A stretch of 64,000 nt of DNA from Microbacterium sp. CBA3102 (GTDB lineage Bacteria > Actinomycetota > Actinomycetes > Actinomycetales > Microbacteriaceae), in contig NZ_CP042412.1 of NCBI RefSeq assembly GCF_007954505.1, positions 186,001 through 250,000 of the forward strand, written 5' to 3'. This document shows, one piece after another, positions 1-8,250 of the stretch (its first letter is position 1; each line of letters starts with the position of its first letter). The position numbers and the translations under genes were made by a program. The notes beneath the pieces were generated by a model, which saw nothing but the letters and a program-made list of their open reading frames with translations, was not told the origin of the DNA and made no database searches.

Positions 1-565
1 GGATGTAGAACGCGATCGGGTCGTCGTTCTCCTGCGGGCCGAGAGTCTCGTGCATCTGCCCGAGCACGAGCCGCTCGAACGTATCGGCCTGAAGCCGGAT
101 CGCGCGTTCGCCCAGTCGGGACATCAACTGGCTCGCGCGGGAGAACAGGATGTCCCCCGTGAGGATCGCGATGTTGTTCCCCCACACGGCGTGCGCGGCC
201 GGGACGCCGCGTCGGCGGTCCGCCCCGTCCATGACGTCGTCGTGGTACAGCGAGCCGAGATGTGTGATCTCGAGCGCCTTGGCGACGTCGATGACCTCGC
301 GGGTGTTGCCGTCGCCCAGCTGCGCGGCGAGCAGCGTGAGCACCGGTCGGATGCGCTTGCCGCCAGCCTCGTACAGGTAGCGGCTGGCCGCGTCGGCCAG
401 CGGATCGGCGACGCGGACGTCCTCGGCGAGTCCGGTCTCGACCAGCTCCAACCCGTCTTCGATGGCGCGCGCGACGCGGCGGGCGGCGGGGCCGATGAAG
501 ACGCGATCGCTGAAGCCGAGACGGCTCGCCAGTCGCGAACCCGGGGCGATGGGGCTCGAAGTCAC
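1..565 (-). CDS. Polyprenyl diphosphate synthase (partial, C-terminus outside window)
   Basis: All-trans polyprenyl diphosphate synthase, which condenses isopentenyl diphosphate onto an allylic primer; the product is probably the menaquinone side chain. The first 188 residues are visible. GGKRIRP (about residues 68-74) binds diphosphate, and HDDVMD (about 108-113) is the first aspartate-rich, magnesium-binding motif. The second aspartate motif lies beyond the window edge. The GTG start at 565 is chosen because TAGGCT ends 6 bp before it (572-577), a leaderless arrangement. menG lies just upstream on the same strand, which supports a menaquinone role. Chain length cannot be judged. Confidence 0.93.
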   Translation of the reverse strand, partial: MTSSPIAPGSRLASRLGFSDRVFIGPAARRVARAIEDGLELVETGLAEDVRVADPLADAASRYLYEAGGKRIRPVLTLLAAQLGDGNTREVIDVAKALEITHLGSLYHDDVMDGADRRRGVPAAHAVWGNNIAILTGDILFSRASQLMSRLGERAIRLQADTFERLVLGQMHETLGPQENDDPIAFYI

Positions 566-571
566 GTTCCC

Positions 572-577
572 AGCCTA
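572..577 (-). promoter_or_regulatory. Leaderless -10 box of polyprenyl synthase
   Basis: TAGGCT on the minus strand, 6 bp before the GTG start at 565. Transcription would begin at or next to the start codon. Confidence 0.6.
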
Positions 578-611
578 CCTTCGTCGGGTGCCGCGGTTTC
601 GCGCGGAGGAA

Positions 612-1331
612 TCACTCCGGCTTGCGTGCTCTGTGCAGGGCGACGATGCCGAACGTGAGATTGCGGTACGCGACGTCCGTCCACCCCGCCTCACGGATCC
701 AGGCCGACAGCTTCTTCTGGTCGGGCCACTCCCGGATCGACTCGTTGAGGTAGTCGTACGCGTCGCCGTTCGTGCCGGCCACGCGTGCGACGCGCGGCAG
801 GACCTGATCGTTGTAGAGCCGGTAGGCACCACGGAACAGCTTGCCCGGAGGGGTGGAGAACTCGTTGATCACGAGCCTTCCTCCCGGCTTGGTCACCCGG
901 AACAGCTCCTGGAGGGCCTTCTTCGGGTCGTTCACGTTGCGCAGCGCATACGACATGGTGACGGCGTCGAACTCGGCATCCGCGAACGGCAGTGCCGTGG
1001 CGTCCGCCTGCACGAACGAGAGGTTGCGCATCGCCCCGTGGCGGCGCTGGCCCTCGGCGAGCATCCCCGGCGAGAAGTCGGCCGCGACCACGTCGGCGCC
1101 ACTGCGGGCGAGAGAGGCCGACGAAGACGCGGTGCCCGCTCCGAGGTCGAGGATCCGCTCCCCCGGCTTCGGCGCGACCGCGCGGGTCGTCGCCGCCCGC
1201 CACAGGATGTCGTTGCCGAAGGTCATGGCCGTGTTGGTGCGGTCGTACCCTGCGGCGACCTGGTCGAACATGCCGCTGACGCGGGCGGGGTCCTTGCCGA
1301 GATCGGCGCGGTTGGCTTCGTTCGGGGTCAC
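612..1331 (-). CDS. menG: Demethylmenaquinone methyltransferase
   Basis: Class I SAM-dependent methyltransferase of the UbiE/MenG family (239 residues, normal length). It performs the last step of menaquinone synthesis, C-methylation of demethylmenaquinone. The SAM site ILDLGAGTAS is near residues 60-69, and ALRNVNDPKKAL matches the UbiE family signature. The GTG start at 1331 shares a GTGA overlap with the DUF402 gene stop (1328-1331), so the two are probably translationally coupled and transcribed from one promoter at 1898-1903. UbiE is excluded as a ubiquinone enzyme because the neighbours are men genes. Confidence 0.95.
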   Translation of the reverse strand: MTPNEANRADLGKDPARVSGMFDQVAAGYDRTNTAMTFGNDILWRAATTRAVAPKPGERILDLGAGTASSSASLARSGADVVAADFSPGMLAEGQRRHGAMRNLSFVQADATALPFADAEFDAVTMSYALRNVNDPKKALQELFRVTKPGGRLVINEFSTPPGKLFRGAYRLYNDQVLPRVARVAGTNGDAYDYLNESIREWPDQKKLSAWIREAGWTDVAYRNLTFGIVALHRARKPE

Positions 1332-1891
1332 GGCTTCAGTCTAGGCGCGAGACCCAGGGCTTCGAGGCGGTCGAGCCAGGGATCGGCGGTGGCATCGTCG
1401 AACGGGGCGGTCTGCGCACGCACCCGCTCCTCGAGGTCGAGGGCGAGCGCCTCGAGATGCGTCATCACGTCGGCGGGATAGCCGTACTGAGCGCTGTGCT
1501 CGGCCCACTCGTCGCGGTCGTCGACCCAGGTCCCCCGCGCACCCGCCACCCGCACGACGTCGAGGTCCATGTCGATGCCTGTCGCGAGCAGCGGGTCGTC
1601 GGACCAGCGGATGTCCCACCCCAGGTCGATGTAGATGCGCATCCCGCGGCGGTGACGGCGGTTCACGGTCACCGCGTGGTCTCCACTGGCGGGGATGAGC
1701 GTCACGTTGGGGCCGCCCGCATGGAACGCGGCCCCGGGGCGCTCGCTGTGCCATCCCACGGGTTGCCCGAGCCAGTCCCCCCACTCGTCGGCCCCGAGGT
1801 AGACGCATTCGTGGCGCCAGTGCGGCGAGCCGTCCCACTTTCGCCACTGGAAGACCATCTCGGTGCCGGGTGCGGGGCGTGCATCACTCAT
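1328..1891 (-). CDS. DUF402 domain protein
   Basis: 187-residue protein of the DUF402 family. The family contains a nucleoside di-/triphosphate phosphatase in firmicutes and the RNase E/G-binding FAU-1 type, so phosphatase activity is possible but unproven here. Conserved acidic stretches DMDLDVVRV and WVDDRDEW fit the metal-binding core. It is first gene of an operon with menG (GTGA overlap) and starts at ATG 1891, 6 bp after TAGGGT. It is divergent from menF with only 56 bp between the start codons. Confidence 0.8.
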   Translation of the reverse strand: MSDARPAPGTEMVFQWRKWDGSPHWRHECVYLGADEWGDWLGQPVGWHSERPGAAFHAGGPNVTLIPASGDHAVTVNRRHRRGMRIYIDLGWDIRWSDDPLLATGIDMDLDVVRVAGARGTWVDDRDEWAEHSAQYGYPADVMTHLEALALDLEERVRAQTAPFDDATADPWLDRLEALGLAPRLKP

Positions 1892-1897
1892 CCGCTC

Positions 1898-1903
1898 ACC
1901 CTA
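1898..1903 (-). promoter_or_regulatory. Leaderless -10 box of DUF402-menG
   Basis: TAGGGT on the minus strand, 6 bp before ATG 1891; it forms a divergent pair with the menF box at 1936-1941. Confidence 0.6.
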
Positions 1904-1935
1904 CGACGGCGCGGATCCCTGCCCCCTGAGCGGCA

Positions 1936-1941
1936 TAGGCT
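1936..1941 (+). promoter_or_regulatory. Leaderless -10 box of menF
   Basis: TAGGCT 6 bp before GTG 1948. No Shine-Dalgarno sequence precedes the gene. Confidence 0.6.
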
Positions 1942-1947
1942 GGAACC

Positions 1948-3201
1948 GTGCACACCACCCCCCTGGTCGTGGAGACCCGAGAGATCGACCCGGTCGAAGA
2001 TCTGCTCGCCTACACGGATCCCGCCCGCCCGCTCGCCTGGCTGCGGCGCGGGGACGGGATCGTCGCGGTCGGCGAGACGCTCGCGGAGATCCGCCCTCCG
2101 GCGCGTCCCGGCGGATCACGCGTCGAAGCCCTCGCGACGGCCTGGCGGGGACTGGCCGCCGAGGCCGAGATCACCGATCCGATCGGGCTCCCGGGCACCG
2201 GGCTGGTCGCCTTCGGTGCCTTCACCTTCGATGAGGCGTCGACGGCTGACAGCGTGCTCCTGGTGCCGACGCGCGTGCTCGGCCGACACGGCGACCGGTT
2301 CTGGGAGACCCGCATCCGCCTCGCCGACGCAGCAGTCCACGAGGATGCACTCGCCACAGAGCCGTACGGACCCCATTGGGCCGGCACGGTCGGACCGGGC
2401 GCGCAGACCCCTCAGCGCTACCAGGACGCGGTGCGCCGGGCCCTGACCCGCATCGCCGACGGCGAGCTGAGCAAGGTCGTGCTCGCGCGCGACCTGACCG
2501 GCAGCATCCCTGCGGGGTCCGACCTGCGTCGCCTCGTGCGCGCCCTCTCGACCGGCTACCCCGACACCTGGGCCTTCGCGGTCGACGGCCTGATCGGGGC
2601 GAGCCCGGAGACCCTGGTCACCGTGCACGACGGCACCGTCACGGCGCGTGTGCTCGCCGGCACGATCGGGCGCGGGGCCGACGCCGACGCCGACACCGCG
2701 GCATCCGCACACCTCGCTTCAAGCGTGAAAGACCTCGACGAGCACCAGTACGCGGTGCAGAGCGTGCTCGCATCGCTGCGCTCCCACACCAGAGCCCTGG
2801 CCGCGAGCGAACAGCCCTTCCTGCTGAAACTGCCCAACCTCTTCCACCTGGCGACCGATGTCGAGGGCGAGCTGGCCGACGGCGAGTCGGCCCTGGACCT
2901 GGTGCGCGTCCTGCACCCGACCGCAGCGGTCGCCGGCACCCCGACCCCGACGGCGATCGCCGCGATCCGCGACCTGGAGCCCTTCGATCGCGGACGCTAC
3001 GCCGGGCCGGTGGGCTGGGTGGACGCGGCAGGCAACGGAGAATGGGCGATCGCCCTCCGGTGCGCGCAGTTCACGGCAGGCACCGACGCGATCGGGGTGA
3101 CCGCCTACGCGGGTGCCGGGATCGTGGCCGGCTCCGACCCGGAGAGCGAGTTGCTCGAGACCCGGGTCAAGTTCCGCCCGCTCGTCGACGCCCTGGCCTA
3201 G
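1948..3201 (+). CDS. menF: Isochorismate synthase
   Basis: Chorismate-binding enzyme of 417 residues that converts chorismate to isochorismate, the entry step of menaquinone synthesis. The C-terminal half holds the chorismate domain: SKVVLARDL, GASPETLV, LHPTAAVAGTP and the magnesium-binding ESELLETR near the end. The GTG start is set by the leaderless -10 box. With menD, menG and menA nearby the menaquinone role is more likely than siderophore synthesis. Its stop codon and the stop of the convergent ppk2 gene share one CTAG palindrome (3198-3201). Confidence 0.93.
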   Translation: MHTTPLVVETREIDPVEDLLAYTDPARPLAWLRRGDGIVAVGETLAEIRPPARPGGSRVEALATAWRGLAAEAEITDPIGLPGTGLVAFGAFTFDEASTADSVLLVPTRVLGRHGDRFWETRIRLADAAVHEDALATEPYGPHWAGTVGPGAQTPQRYQDAVRRALTRIADGELSKVVLARDLTGSIPAGSDLRRLVRALSTGYPDTWAFAVDGLIGASPETLVTVHDGTVTARVLAGTIGRGADADADTAASAHLASSVKDLDEHQYAVQSVLASLRSHTRALAASEQPFLLKLPNLFHLATDVEGELADGESALDLVRVLHPTAAVAGTPTPTAIAAIRDLEPFDRGRYAGPVGWVDAAGNGEWAIALRCAQFTAGTDAIGVTAYAGAGIVAGSDPESELLETRVKFRPLVDALA

Positions 3202-4040
3202 CTCGCGGCGAGGCGCTCCTTCTCGGCCTCGACGTCGAAGTCGGCGACCGGCCACTGCGGATCGATGTCCTCGAGGGCCGCGAGCAGCAGCTCCTGCACC
3301 GCGAGGCGCGCATACCACTTGGCGTTCGCCGGGATCACGTGCCACGGGGCGGCCTCCGTCGAGGTGCGGTCGAAGACCCTCTGGTACGCCTCCATGTACT
3401 GCGACCACAGGAGCCGTTCGTCCACATCGCCGGGGTTGTACTTCCAGTGCTTGTCCGGCCGGTCGAGTCGCTCCATGAGCCGCGCCTTCTGCTCCTCCGG
3501 CGAGATGTGCAGCATGACCTTGATGATGCGTGTGCCCGACGCCGCCACCCGCGCCTCGAACTCGTTGATCGCGTCGTAGCGGCGCTCGATCTCCGCGGCG
3601 TCCGCGAGCCCGCGCACCCGCCCGATCAGGACGTCCTCGTAGTGGGAGCGGTCGAAGACGCCGATGAACCCCGGCTCGGGCAGGCGCTTCTCGACGCGCC
3701 ACAGGAAGTCGTGGGCGAGCTCTTCCGGAGTCGGGGCCTTGAACGCGGCGAGCGCGACCCCCTGCGGATCGACACCCCCGACCACATGCCGCACGATCCC
3801 GCCCTTGCCTGCCGAGTCCATCGCCTGCAGCACGAGCAGCACCGCGTCCTTCGTCACGCCCACCCGGCTTTCGGCGAACAACCGCTCCTGCAGATCGTTG
3901 AGCGCGTCGAGCCCGGCCGCGAGATCGCGCACCCCGTGCGACTTGCCGCCGACATAGCCGGGCTTGGTGTCGGGGTCGAGGTCAGCGAGACGGAAACCCT
4001 CGTCGACGCGGAGCCGCTGCGTCCAGGTGTGCGCGTTCAT
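3198..4040 (-). CDS. ppk2: PPK2-family polyphosphate:nucleotide phosphotransferase
   Basis: 280-residue PPK2 kinase that transfers phosphate between polyphosphate and AMP or ADP. The P-loop-like AMDSAGKGG and the FDRSHYEDVL motif place it close to the class III (AMP/ADP-using) branch rather than the longer class I type; class is inference from the motifs. The ATG at 4040 is chosen over a longer frame because MNAHTW begins family homology and CAGGAT lies 6 bp upstream (4047-4052). It converges on menF, overlapping by 4 bp. Confidence 0.92.
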   Translation of the reverse strand: MNAHTWTQRLRVDEGFRLADLDPDTKPGYVGGKSHGVRDLAAGLDALNDLQERLFAESRVGVTKDAVLLVLQAMDSAGKGGIVRHVVGGVDPQGVALAAFKAPTPEELAHDFLWRVEKRLPEPGFIGVFDRSHYEDVLIGRVRGLADAAEIERRYDAINEFEARVAASGTRIIKVMLHISPEEQKARLMERLDRPDKHWKYNPGDVDERLLWSQYMEAYQRVFDRTSTEAAPWHVIPANAKWYARLAVQELLLAALEDIDPQWPVADFDVEAEKERLAAS

Positions 4041-4046
4041 ACGCAC

Positions 4047-4052
4047 ATCCTG
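4047..4052 (-). promoter_or_regulatory. Leaderless -10 box of ppk2
   Basis: CAGGAT on the minus strand 6 bp before ATG 4040; it deviates from TANNNT at position 1. Confidence 0.4.
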
Positions 4053-4056
4053 CCAG

Positions 4057-5721
4057 TCAACGCGGCAGCGGCACCTCGATGATCTGACGTCCGCCTCGCG
4101 GCGTGGTGAGCGCCTGATCCAGCGCGGTGCGGGTCGTGACCCGCTGGTACTCCCAGCCGTACGCCGACGCCAGGTGTTCCAGTCGCACGGTGTGCGGGGT
4201 GTAGAAGGCGCGATCGAGGTCGGCCGGGGGTGCGGAGGCGGCGACTTCCAGCGCGTCGAAGATCGTCCCGCCGCCGTCGTTGCCGACGATGACCTGGAGA
4301 CGCGGTTCCGCCTCATCCGGCGGCAGCAGCAGGGCACCGACGTCATGCAGGAAGGCGAGGTCGCCCAGCAGCACCCTGGTCACGCCGGGAGCGCCCGCGG
4401 CCTGGCTGGCGAGGGCGATACCGGTCGCGGTCGCGATCGTGCCGTCGATCCCCGCGAGACCGCGGTTCGCGTGGACGGGCACCTTCTTGCCCCCGAGCAC
4501 CTGGTCGGCCACGCGCACCAGCCGCGACGAGCCGAAGACGAGCCGATCGTGCGGCCAGGTGGCCCGCCACACGGCATCGACGAGCAGCTCGCGATCGAGC
4601 GGGCGCCGGACCGCGACGAGTTCGGCCTTCACGGCTTCCCGACGGGCGGCGAAGTCCGTGGAGGCGAGGCCTTCCGGATCCGGGGCGTTCTCGCTCAGGT
4701 CGACGGTCTCGGCGGCGGAGGCCTGGAGCCACGCACCGAGCCACGCACGATCGGCGGCACCGGAGGCGACCGTGGCGGCCCCGACGGCGCGCGTGCGGTG
4801 GTTCAGGTTGAGCTCCTCCCCTCCGCGACGGACGGCCACCACGTCGACATCCTGGCGCGAGAGCAGGGCCGTCGCTTCCCGGCTGAGGGTCGGGTGACCC
4901 AGCACGACCACGCGCTCGATACGTCCACCGAGCTCTTCCTGCGCGAGGAGGCGGCGATACCCGTGCACGATCTGCCGACCGAACCGGGCCCCGCTCACGA
5001 TCTCGGCGATCAGCGGCCACCCACCGGCGTAGGCGATCTCCTCGGCGTCCGGCCCGGCATCGGCACCGGCCAGCACGACGGTGCGCGGACCCCGGGCGAG
5101 CTCGAACGAGTCGGCCGCACGCCGGACGGGCGTATCGCCGGGAGCAACCCTGACTTCGGGGAATGCGCCGGAGAGCGGCTCACGCGACGGCAGGTTCACG
5201 TGGACGGGTCCTGCGACGCCGGGAAGCGCATCGACGTCGCGCACGCCCATCGCCGCGGCCACCGCACGCTCGGCGAGCCCTGCCCACTCGCCGTCTCCCG
5301 GAACCGGCGCGTCGACCTGATCGCGCACCCAGGGGTGGAACAGACCGTTCTGCAGCGTCGCCTGGTTGGCACCGACGCCCCGCAGCTCGGGTGGGCGATC
5401 AGCGGTGAGCAGCAGCAGCGGCACGCCCGAGTGGAACGCCTCCATCACCGCGGGCAGCAGATTCGCGACGGCCGTCCCCGAGGTGCAGATCACCGCGGCG
5501 GGGACCTGCGTCTCCCTGGCGATGCCGAGCGCGGTGAAACCGGCGACCCGCTCATCGATGCGCACATGCACACGGAGGTGACCCTCATCCGCCAGACGCA
5601 CCGCGGCGAGCGCGAGGGCCTGCGAACGCGAACCCGGGGAGACGACGACGTCGCGGACTCCATGGGCGACGAGATCGGCGAGCAGGGACGCCGCCGCATC
5701 CATCGCCGGCGACGAGCTCAC
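4057..5721 (-). CDS. menD: 2-succinyl-5-enolpyruvyl-6-hydroxy-3-cyclohexene-1-carboxylate synthase
   Basis: Thiamine-diphosphate enzyme of 554 residues that joins isochorismate and 2-oxoglutarate in menaquinone synthesis. The N-terminal domain shows VVSPGSRSQALALA, and the RIDERVAGF segment supplies the catalytic glutamate region. The C-terminal ThDP/Mg site begins at LLGDLAFLHD and continues to IVGNDGGG. It is the second gene of a pair with the PLDc_N protein: GTG start and upstream TGA overlap as GTGA (5718-5721). menC, menB and menE are not in this window. Confidence 0.96.
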   Translation of the reverse strand: MSSSPAMDAAASLLADLVAHGVRDVVVSPGSRSQALALAAVRLADEGHLRVHVRIDERVAGFTALGIARETQVPAAVICTSGTAVANLLPAVMEAFHSGVPLLLLTADRPPELRGVGANQATLQNGLFHPWVRDQVDAPVPGDGEWAGLAERAVAAAMGVRDVDALPGVAGPVHVNLPSREPLSGAFPEVRVAPGDTPVRRAADSFELARGPRTVVLAGADAGPDAEEIAYAGGWPLIAEIVSGARFGRQIVHGYRRLLAQEELGGRIERVVVLGHPTLSREATALLSRQDVDVVAVRRGGEELNLNHRTRAVGAATVASGAADRAWLGAWLQASAAETVDLSENAPDPEGLASTDFAARREAVKAELVAVRRPLDRELLVDAVWRATWPHDRLVFGSSRLVRVADQVLGGKKVPVHANRGLAGIDGTIATATGIALASQAAGAPGVTRVLLGDLAFLHDVGALLLPPDEAEPRLQVIVGNDGGGTIFDALEVAASAPPADLDRAFYTPHTVRLEHLASAYGWEYQRVTTRTALDQALTTPRGGRQIIEVPLPR

Positions 5722-6068
5722 GGGCGCGGGTCCGAGGCGGGAGGCTCGTCGGTCTCCTCGTCCAGGCGTGCGAGCTCCTCTTCGAGCCGGCGGATGCGCG
5801 CATCCTGCTCGGTCTTGTCGATGCTGCGCAGGAAGGCGGGATCGTCATCCGGGGCGATCACCGGGCGAGCACCGGAACCGTTGGCCCGCCGACGACCGAT
5901 CACGAACCAGAGGATCCCCCCGATCACGGGGAGGAGCACCACGATGGCGATCCAGGCGGCCTTGGGCACGCCCCGGTGCCGCGTCGCCGGCTGCACAGCG
6001 CAGTCGACGATGCTGAACACCCAGAACACGGCGGCGAGGAAGCCGCCGATGATCAGTAGTCTCGCCAC
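5718..6068 (-). CDS. PLDc_N-domain membrane protein
   Basis: 116-residue protein with two membrane helices (about residues 3-24 and 37-57) and a charged, coiled C-tail rich in Glu and Arg. It matches the phospholipase D nuclease N-terminal domain, which is a membrane anchor and not a nuclease; no HKD motif is present. Gene order next to menD is common in Microbacteriaceae. The GTG start is 6 bp after TACACT (6075-6080) and it is cotranscribed with menD through a GTGA overlap. Confidence 0.85.
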   Translation of the reverse strand: MARLLIIGGFLAAVFWVFSIVDCAVQPATRHRGVPKAAWIAIVVLLPVIGGILWFVIGRRRANGSGARPVIAPDDDPAFLRSIDKTEQDARIRRLEEELARLDEETDEPPASDPRP

Positions 6069-6074
6069 CCCTCC

Positions 6075-6080
6075 AGTGTA
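6075..6080 (-). promoter_or_regulatory. Leaderless -10 box of PLDc_N-menD
   Basis: TACACT on the minus strand 6 bp before GTG 6068. Confidence 0.6.
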
Positions 6081-6128
6081 GGCATGTCCTCAGCGTCCGG
6101 GGTTCGGAGGAGGCAGAGGCGCCGTTGC

Positions 6129-6134
6129 TAGACT
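6129..6134 (+). promoter_or_regulatory. -10 box of small membrane protein
   Basis: TAGACT, 9 bp before ATG 6144, giving at most a very short leader; divergent from the 6075-6080 box. Confidence 0.45.
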
Positions 6135-6143
6135 GCGCGGGAA

Positions 6144-6572
6144 ATGCTGCCCTCATCGCCGGATCGGATGCCGCGAGCACGGGCCGAGCGGACGATGATC
6201 GCGCGTGTGGTCCTCGCCGTCGGTCTCGCGCTCCTGCTCGTCGTCGGCGCGTGGTCGACGTCGCGCGGCTCCGCCGAGGTGCACGCCACGCTCTGCCTCG
6301 CCTCCGGCACCACGGCGTCGACGGGCACGGAATCCGGCACCGCCGTGGTCGACGGCGCGACCGCGGTCGACGTCCTCACCGCCGACGCCGGGGTCTGCCT
6401 GGTCGTCGCGCTCTGCTGCGTCGCACTGGTGCTGCTGTTCCGGCGTCTCCGCGGTCGCGGCACACAGCTGCTCGTCTCGCGCGCCCCGCGCACAGCACCG
6501 CCGGCGCGCGCCGGACCGCGTCCTCTCCTCTCCGCACTCTCGCTCACACAGCTCTCGATCTCCCGCACCTGA
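6144..6572 (+). CDS. Small membrane protein of unknown function
   Basis: 142 residues with two hydrophobic helices (about 18-38 and 83-100) separated by a Ser/Thr/Ala-rich loop holding one Cys, and a basic Arg/Pro-rich tail. The architecture recalls the DUF6153-like proteins of actinobacteria, but I cannot confirm membership. Alternative starts are ATG 6168 and ATG 6195, the latter just before the first helix; 6144 is preferred because a TAGACT box sits just upstream. It precedes the DsbA-like gene by 73 bp on the same strand. Confidence 0.55.
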   Translation: MLPSSPDRMPRARAERTMIARVVLAVGLALLLVVGAWSTSRGSAEVHATLCLASGTTASTGTESGTAVVDGATAVDVLTADAGVCLVVALCCVALVLLFRRLRGRGTQLLVSRAPRTAPPARAGPRPLLSALSLTQLSISRT

Positions 6573-6645
6573 ACACCGACGCGTCCCTCGGGCCGCCTTC
6601 GCGCGGCATCCCCTTTCCCGTCGTACCCGTGTGTCTGGAGACCCC

Positions 6646-7296
6646 ATGAAGAACTCTGTCAAAGCGACCCTGATCGCCATCGCCGTCGCCATCGTCCTGC
6701 TGATCGTCGCCCTCGTGTTCGCGCTCAACCAGCGCGCAGCCCCCACGCCGCCCGAAGGCGCGGAGCAGCAGACCGTCCGCACCGACTCGCACGTACTCGA
6801 CGACGGGGGCGAGGGCGCCGTGACCGTCGTCGAGTTCCTCGACTTCGAGTGCGAGGCCTGCGGGGCGTTCTATCCCGTCGTCGAAGAGCTCCGGGAGAAG
6901 TACGACGGCGAGATCACCTACGTCGTCCGCTACTTCCCGCTCCCGGGTCACATCAACTCCACCCAGGCCGCCCTCGCCGCCGAGGCGGCGGCGCAGCAGG
7001 ACCGATTCGAGGACATGTACCACCGACTGTTCGAGACGCAGGCGCAGTGGGGAGAGCAGGGTGAGGAGACACCCGAGGTGTTCCGCGCCTTCGCCGAGGA
7101 GCTCGGACTCGACATGGCCGCCTACGACGCGGCGATCGCGGATCCGGCGACGGCCGAGCGCGTGCAGGCGGACAAGGCCGACGGGGAGAAGATCGGTGTG
7201 ACCAGCACCCCGACCTTCTTCGTGGACGGCGAGAAGGTCGTGCTCGAGACCTGGGACGACCCGGAGCAGGCGATCGAGAAGGCCCTGAACGGCTGA
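6646..7296 (+). CDS. DsbA-family thioredoxin-fold membrane-anchored protein
   Basis: 216 residues. An N-terminal helix (about 8-28) anchors it in the membrane with the rest outside. The thioredoxin fold carries a CEAC redox pair in FLDFECEACGAFYP (about 64-77) and the cis-proline region GVTSTPTFFVDG. It probably oxidises or isomerises thiols of secreted proteins. The start at ATG 6646 has CTGGAG 5 bp upstream and opens directly into the membrane helix; longer upstream frames read a low-complexity shadow. Confidence 0.92.
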   Translation: MKNSVKATLIAIAVAIVLLIVALVFALNQRAAPTPPEGAEQQTVRTDSHVLDDGGEGAVTVVEFLDFECEACGAFYPVVEELREKYDGEITYVVRYFPLPGHINSTQAALAAEAAAQQDRFEDMYHRLFETQAQWGEQGEETPEVFRAFAEELGLDMAAYDAAIADPATAERVQADKADGEKIGVTSTPTFFVDGEKVVLETWDDPEQAIEKALNG

Positions 7297-7353
7297 GTCC
7301 TGGCGCCCGTCACGGCAGCCACGCCGAGGGTGAAGGCCGGACACGAACCCCGA

Positions 7354-7359
7354 TACTCT
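7354..7359 (+). promoter_or_regulatory. -10 box upstream of tyrosine phosphatase
   Basis: TACTCT; a weak GTGAAG lies 18 bp upstream. Transcription would start near 7366, which excludes an earlier in-frame start at 7330. Confidence 0.4.
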
Positions 7360-7392
7360 GAGATCAGATTCAGGGAGAGGGCCCGGACGACG

Positions 7393-8199
7393 ATGGAACT
7401 GACTTCGCTTCTGCAGGGGACGCACAACGCCCGGGAACTCACCGGGTTGCCGGTCTCGGGAGGCGGGACCATCGCGTCCGGGCTCTTGTTCCGTGCCGAT
7501 GCTCTCGCCGGACTGACCGACGATGGACTGCAGGCTCTGACGGATCTCGGCATCGGCACCGTGATCGATCTGCGTACGGATGCCGAGCGATCCCGTGCAG
7601 CCGACCGTCTCCCCGCGGACGGCAGCGTGACGCTTCTGCCGTTGCCCATGCAGGGCGGAGCGATGGACGAGATGGTGAAGCATCTGCTCCCTGCGGCCGG
7701 AAGCAAGAGCCTGTCGGTGACCCAGGTCGCCCAGCTCCTGAAGCAGGTGCCGACCCTGGAGGAGCTGTACATCGCGATCCTCACGGACAGCGCCGCGCAG
7801 TTCGCGACCGTGGCGCGCACGGTGCTCGACGCTGCGCGCACCCCCCGCCCCGGCGTCCTGTTCCACTGCACCGCGGGCAAGGATCGGACGGGTCTCGCTG
7901 CGGCGATCCTGCTCTCCGTCGCAGGCGTGCCGCGTGAGGCGATCGTCGGCGACTACACGGAGACCGAGAAGAACCTTGCGCTCGGATTCGCGGAAGCACT
8001 CACCGGCCTCATCACCTCGCTCGGCGTTCCCCTGACCCCCGGACTCAAGACGCTGGCGACCGAATCACCCGCCTCGGCCATCGAGGCGGCGCTGGACTGG
8101 ATCGACGCGACTCACGGTGACGCCGCGGGCTACCTCCGCAGCGGCGGTCTGACGGACGACGAGGTCGCCGACCTGCGGCGGGTGCTACGCGGCGAGTAG
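7393..8199 (+). CDS. Tyrosine-protein phosphatase
   Basis: 268-residue cytoplasmic phosphatase of the DUF5703/PtpB-like Y_phosphatase3 family. The catalytic P-loop HCTAGKDRTG (about residues 157-166) holds the nucleophilic Cys and the general Arg. ADRLPAD and the NARELTG N-terminus are typical of mycobacterial PtpB relatives, which can also act on phosphoinositides. ATG 7393 is selected because GGGAGAGG lies upstream and the -10 box rules out the longer form. Confidence 0.93.
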   Translation: MELTSLLQGTHNARELTGLPVSGGGTIASGLLFRADALAGLTDDGLQALTDLGIGTVIDLRTDAERSRAADRLPADGSVTLLPLPMQGGAMDEMVKHLLPAAGSKSLSVTQVAQLLKQVPTLEELYIAILTDSAAQFATVARTVLDAARTPRPGVLFHCTAGKDRTGLAAAILLSVAGVPREAIVGDYTETEKNLALGFAEALTGLITSLGVPLTPGLKTLATESPASAIEAALDWIDATHGDAAGYLRSGGLTDDEVADLRRVLRGE

Positions 8200-8238
8200 T
8201 CCCGCCCCCGTATCTCCCCGCATCACCGGAGCCGTCGC

Positions 8239-8244
8239 TACGCT
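8239..8244 (+). promoter_or_regulatory. Leaderless -10 box of DUF2156 gene
   Basis: TACGCT 6 bp before ATG 8251. Confidence 0.6.
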
Positions 8245-8250
8245 GATCGC

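Noticed and set aside
4055..4060. TTGACT upstream of ppk2 as -35
   Set aside because: Only 2 bp separate it from the -10 hexamer, so it cannot pair with it.
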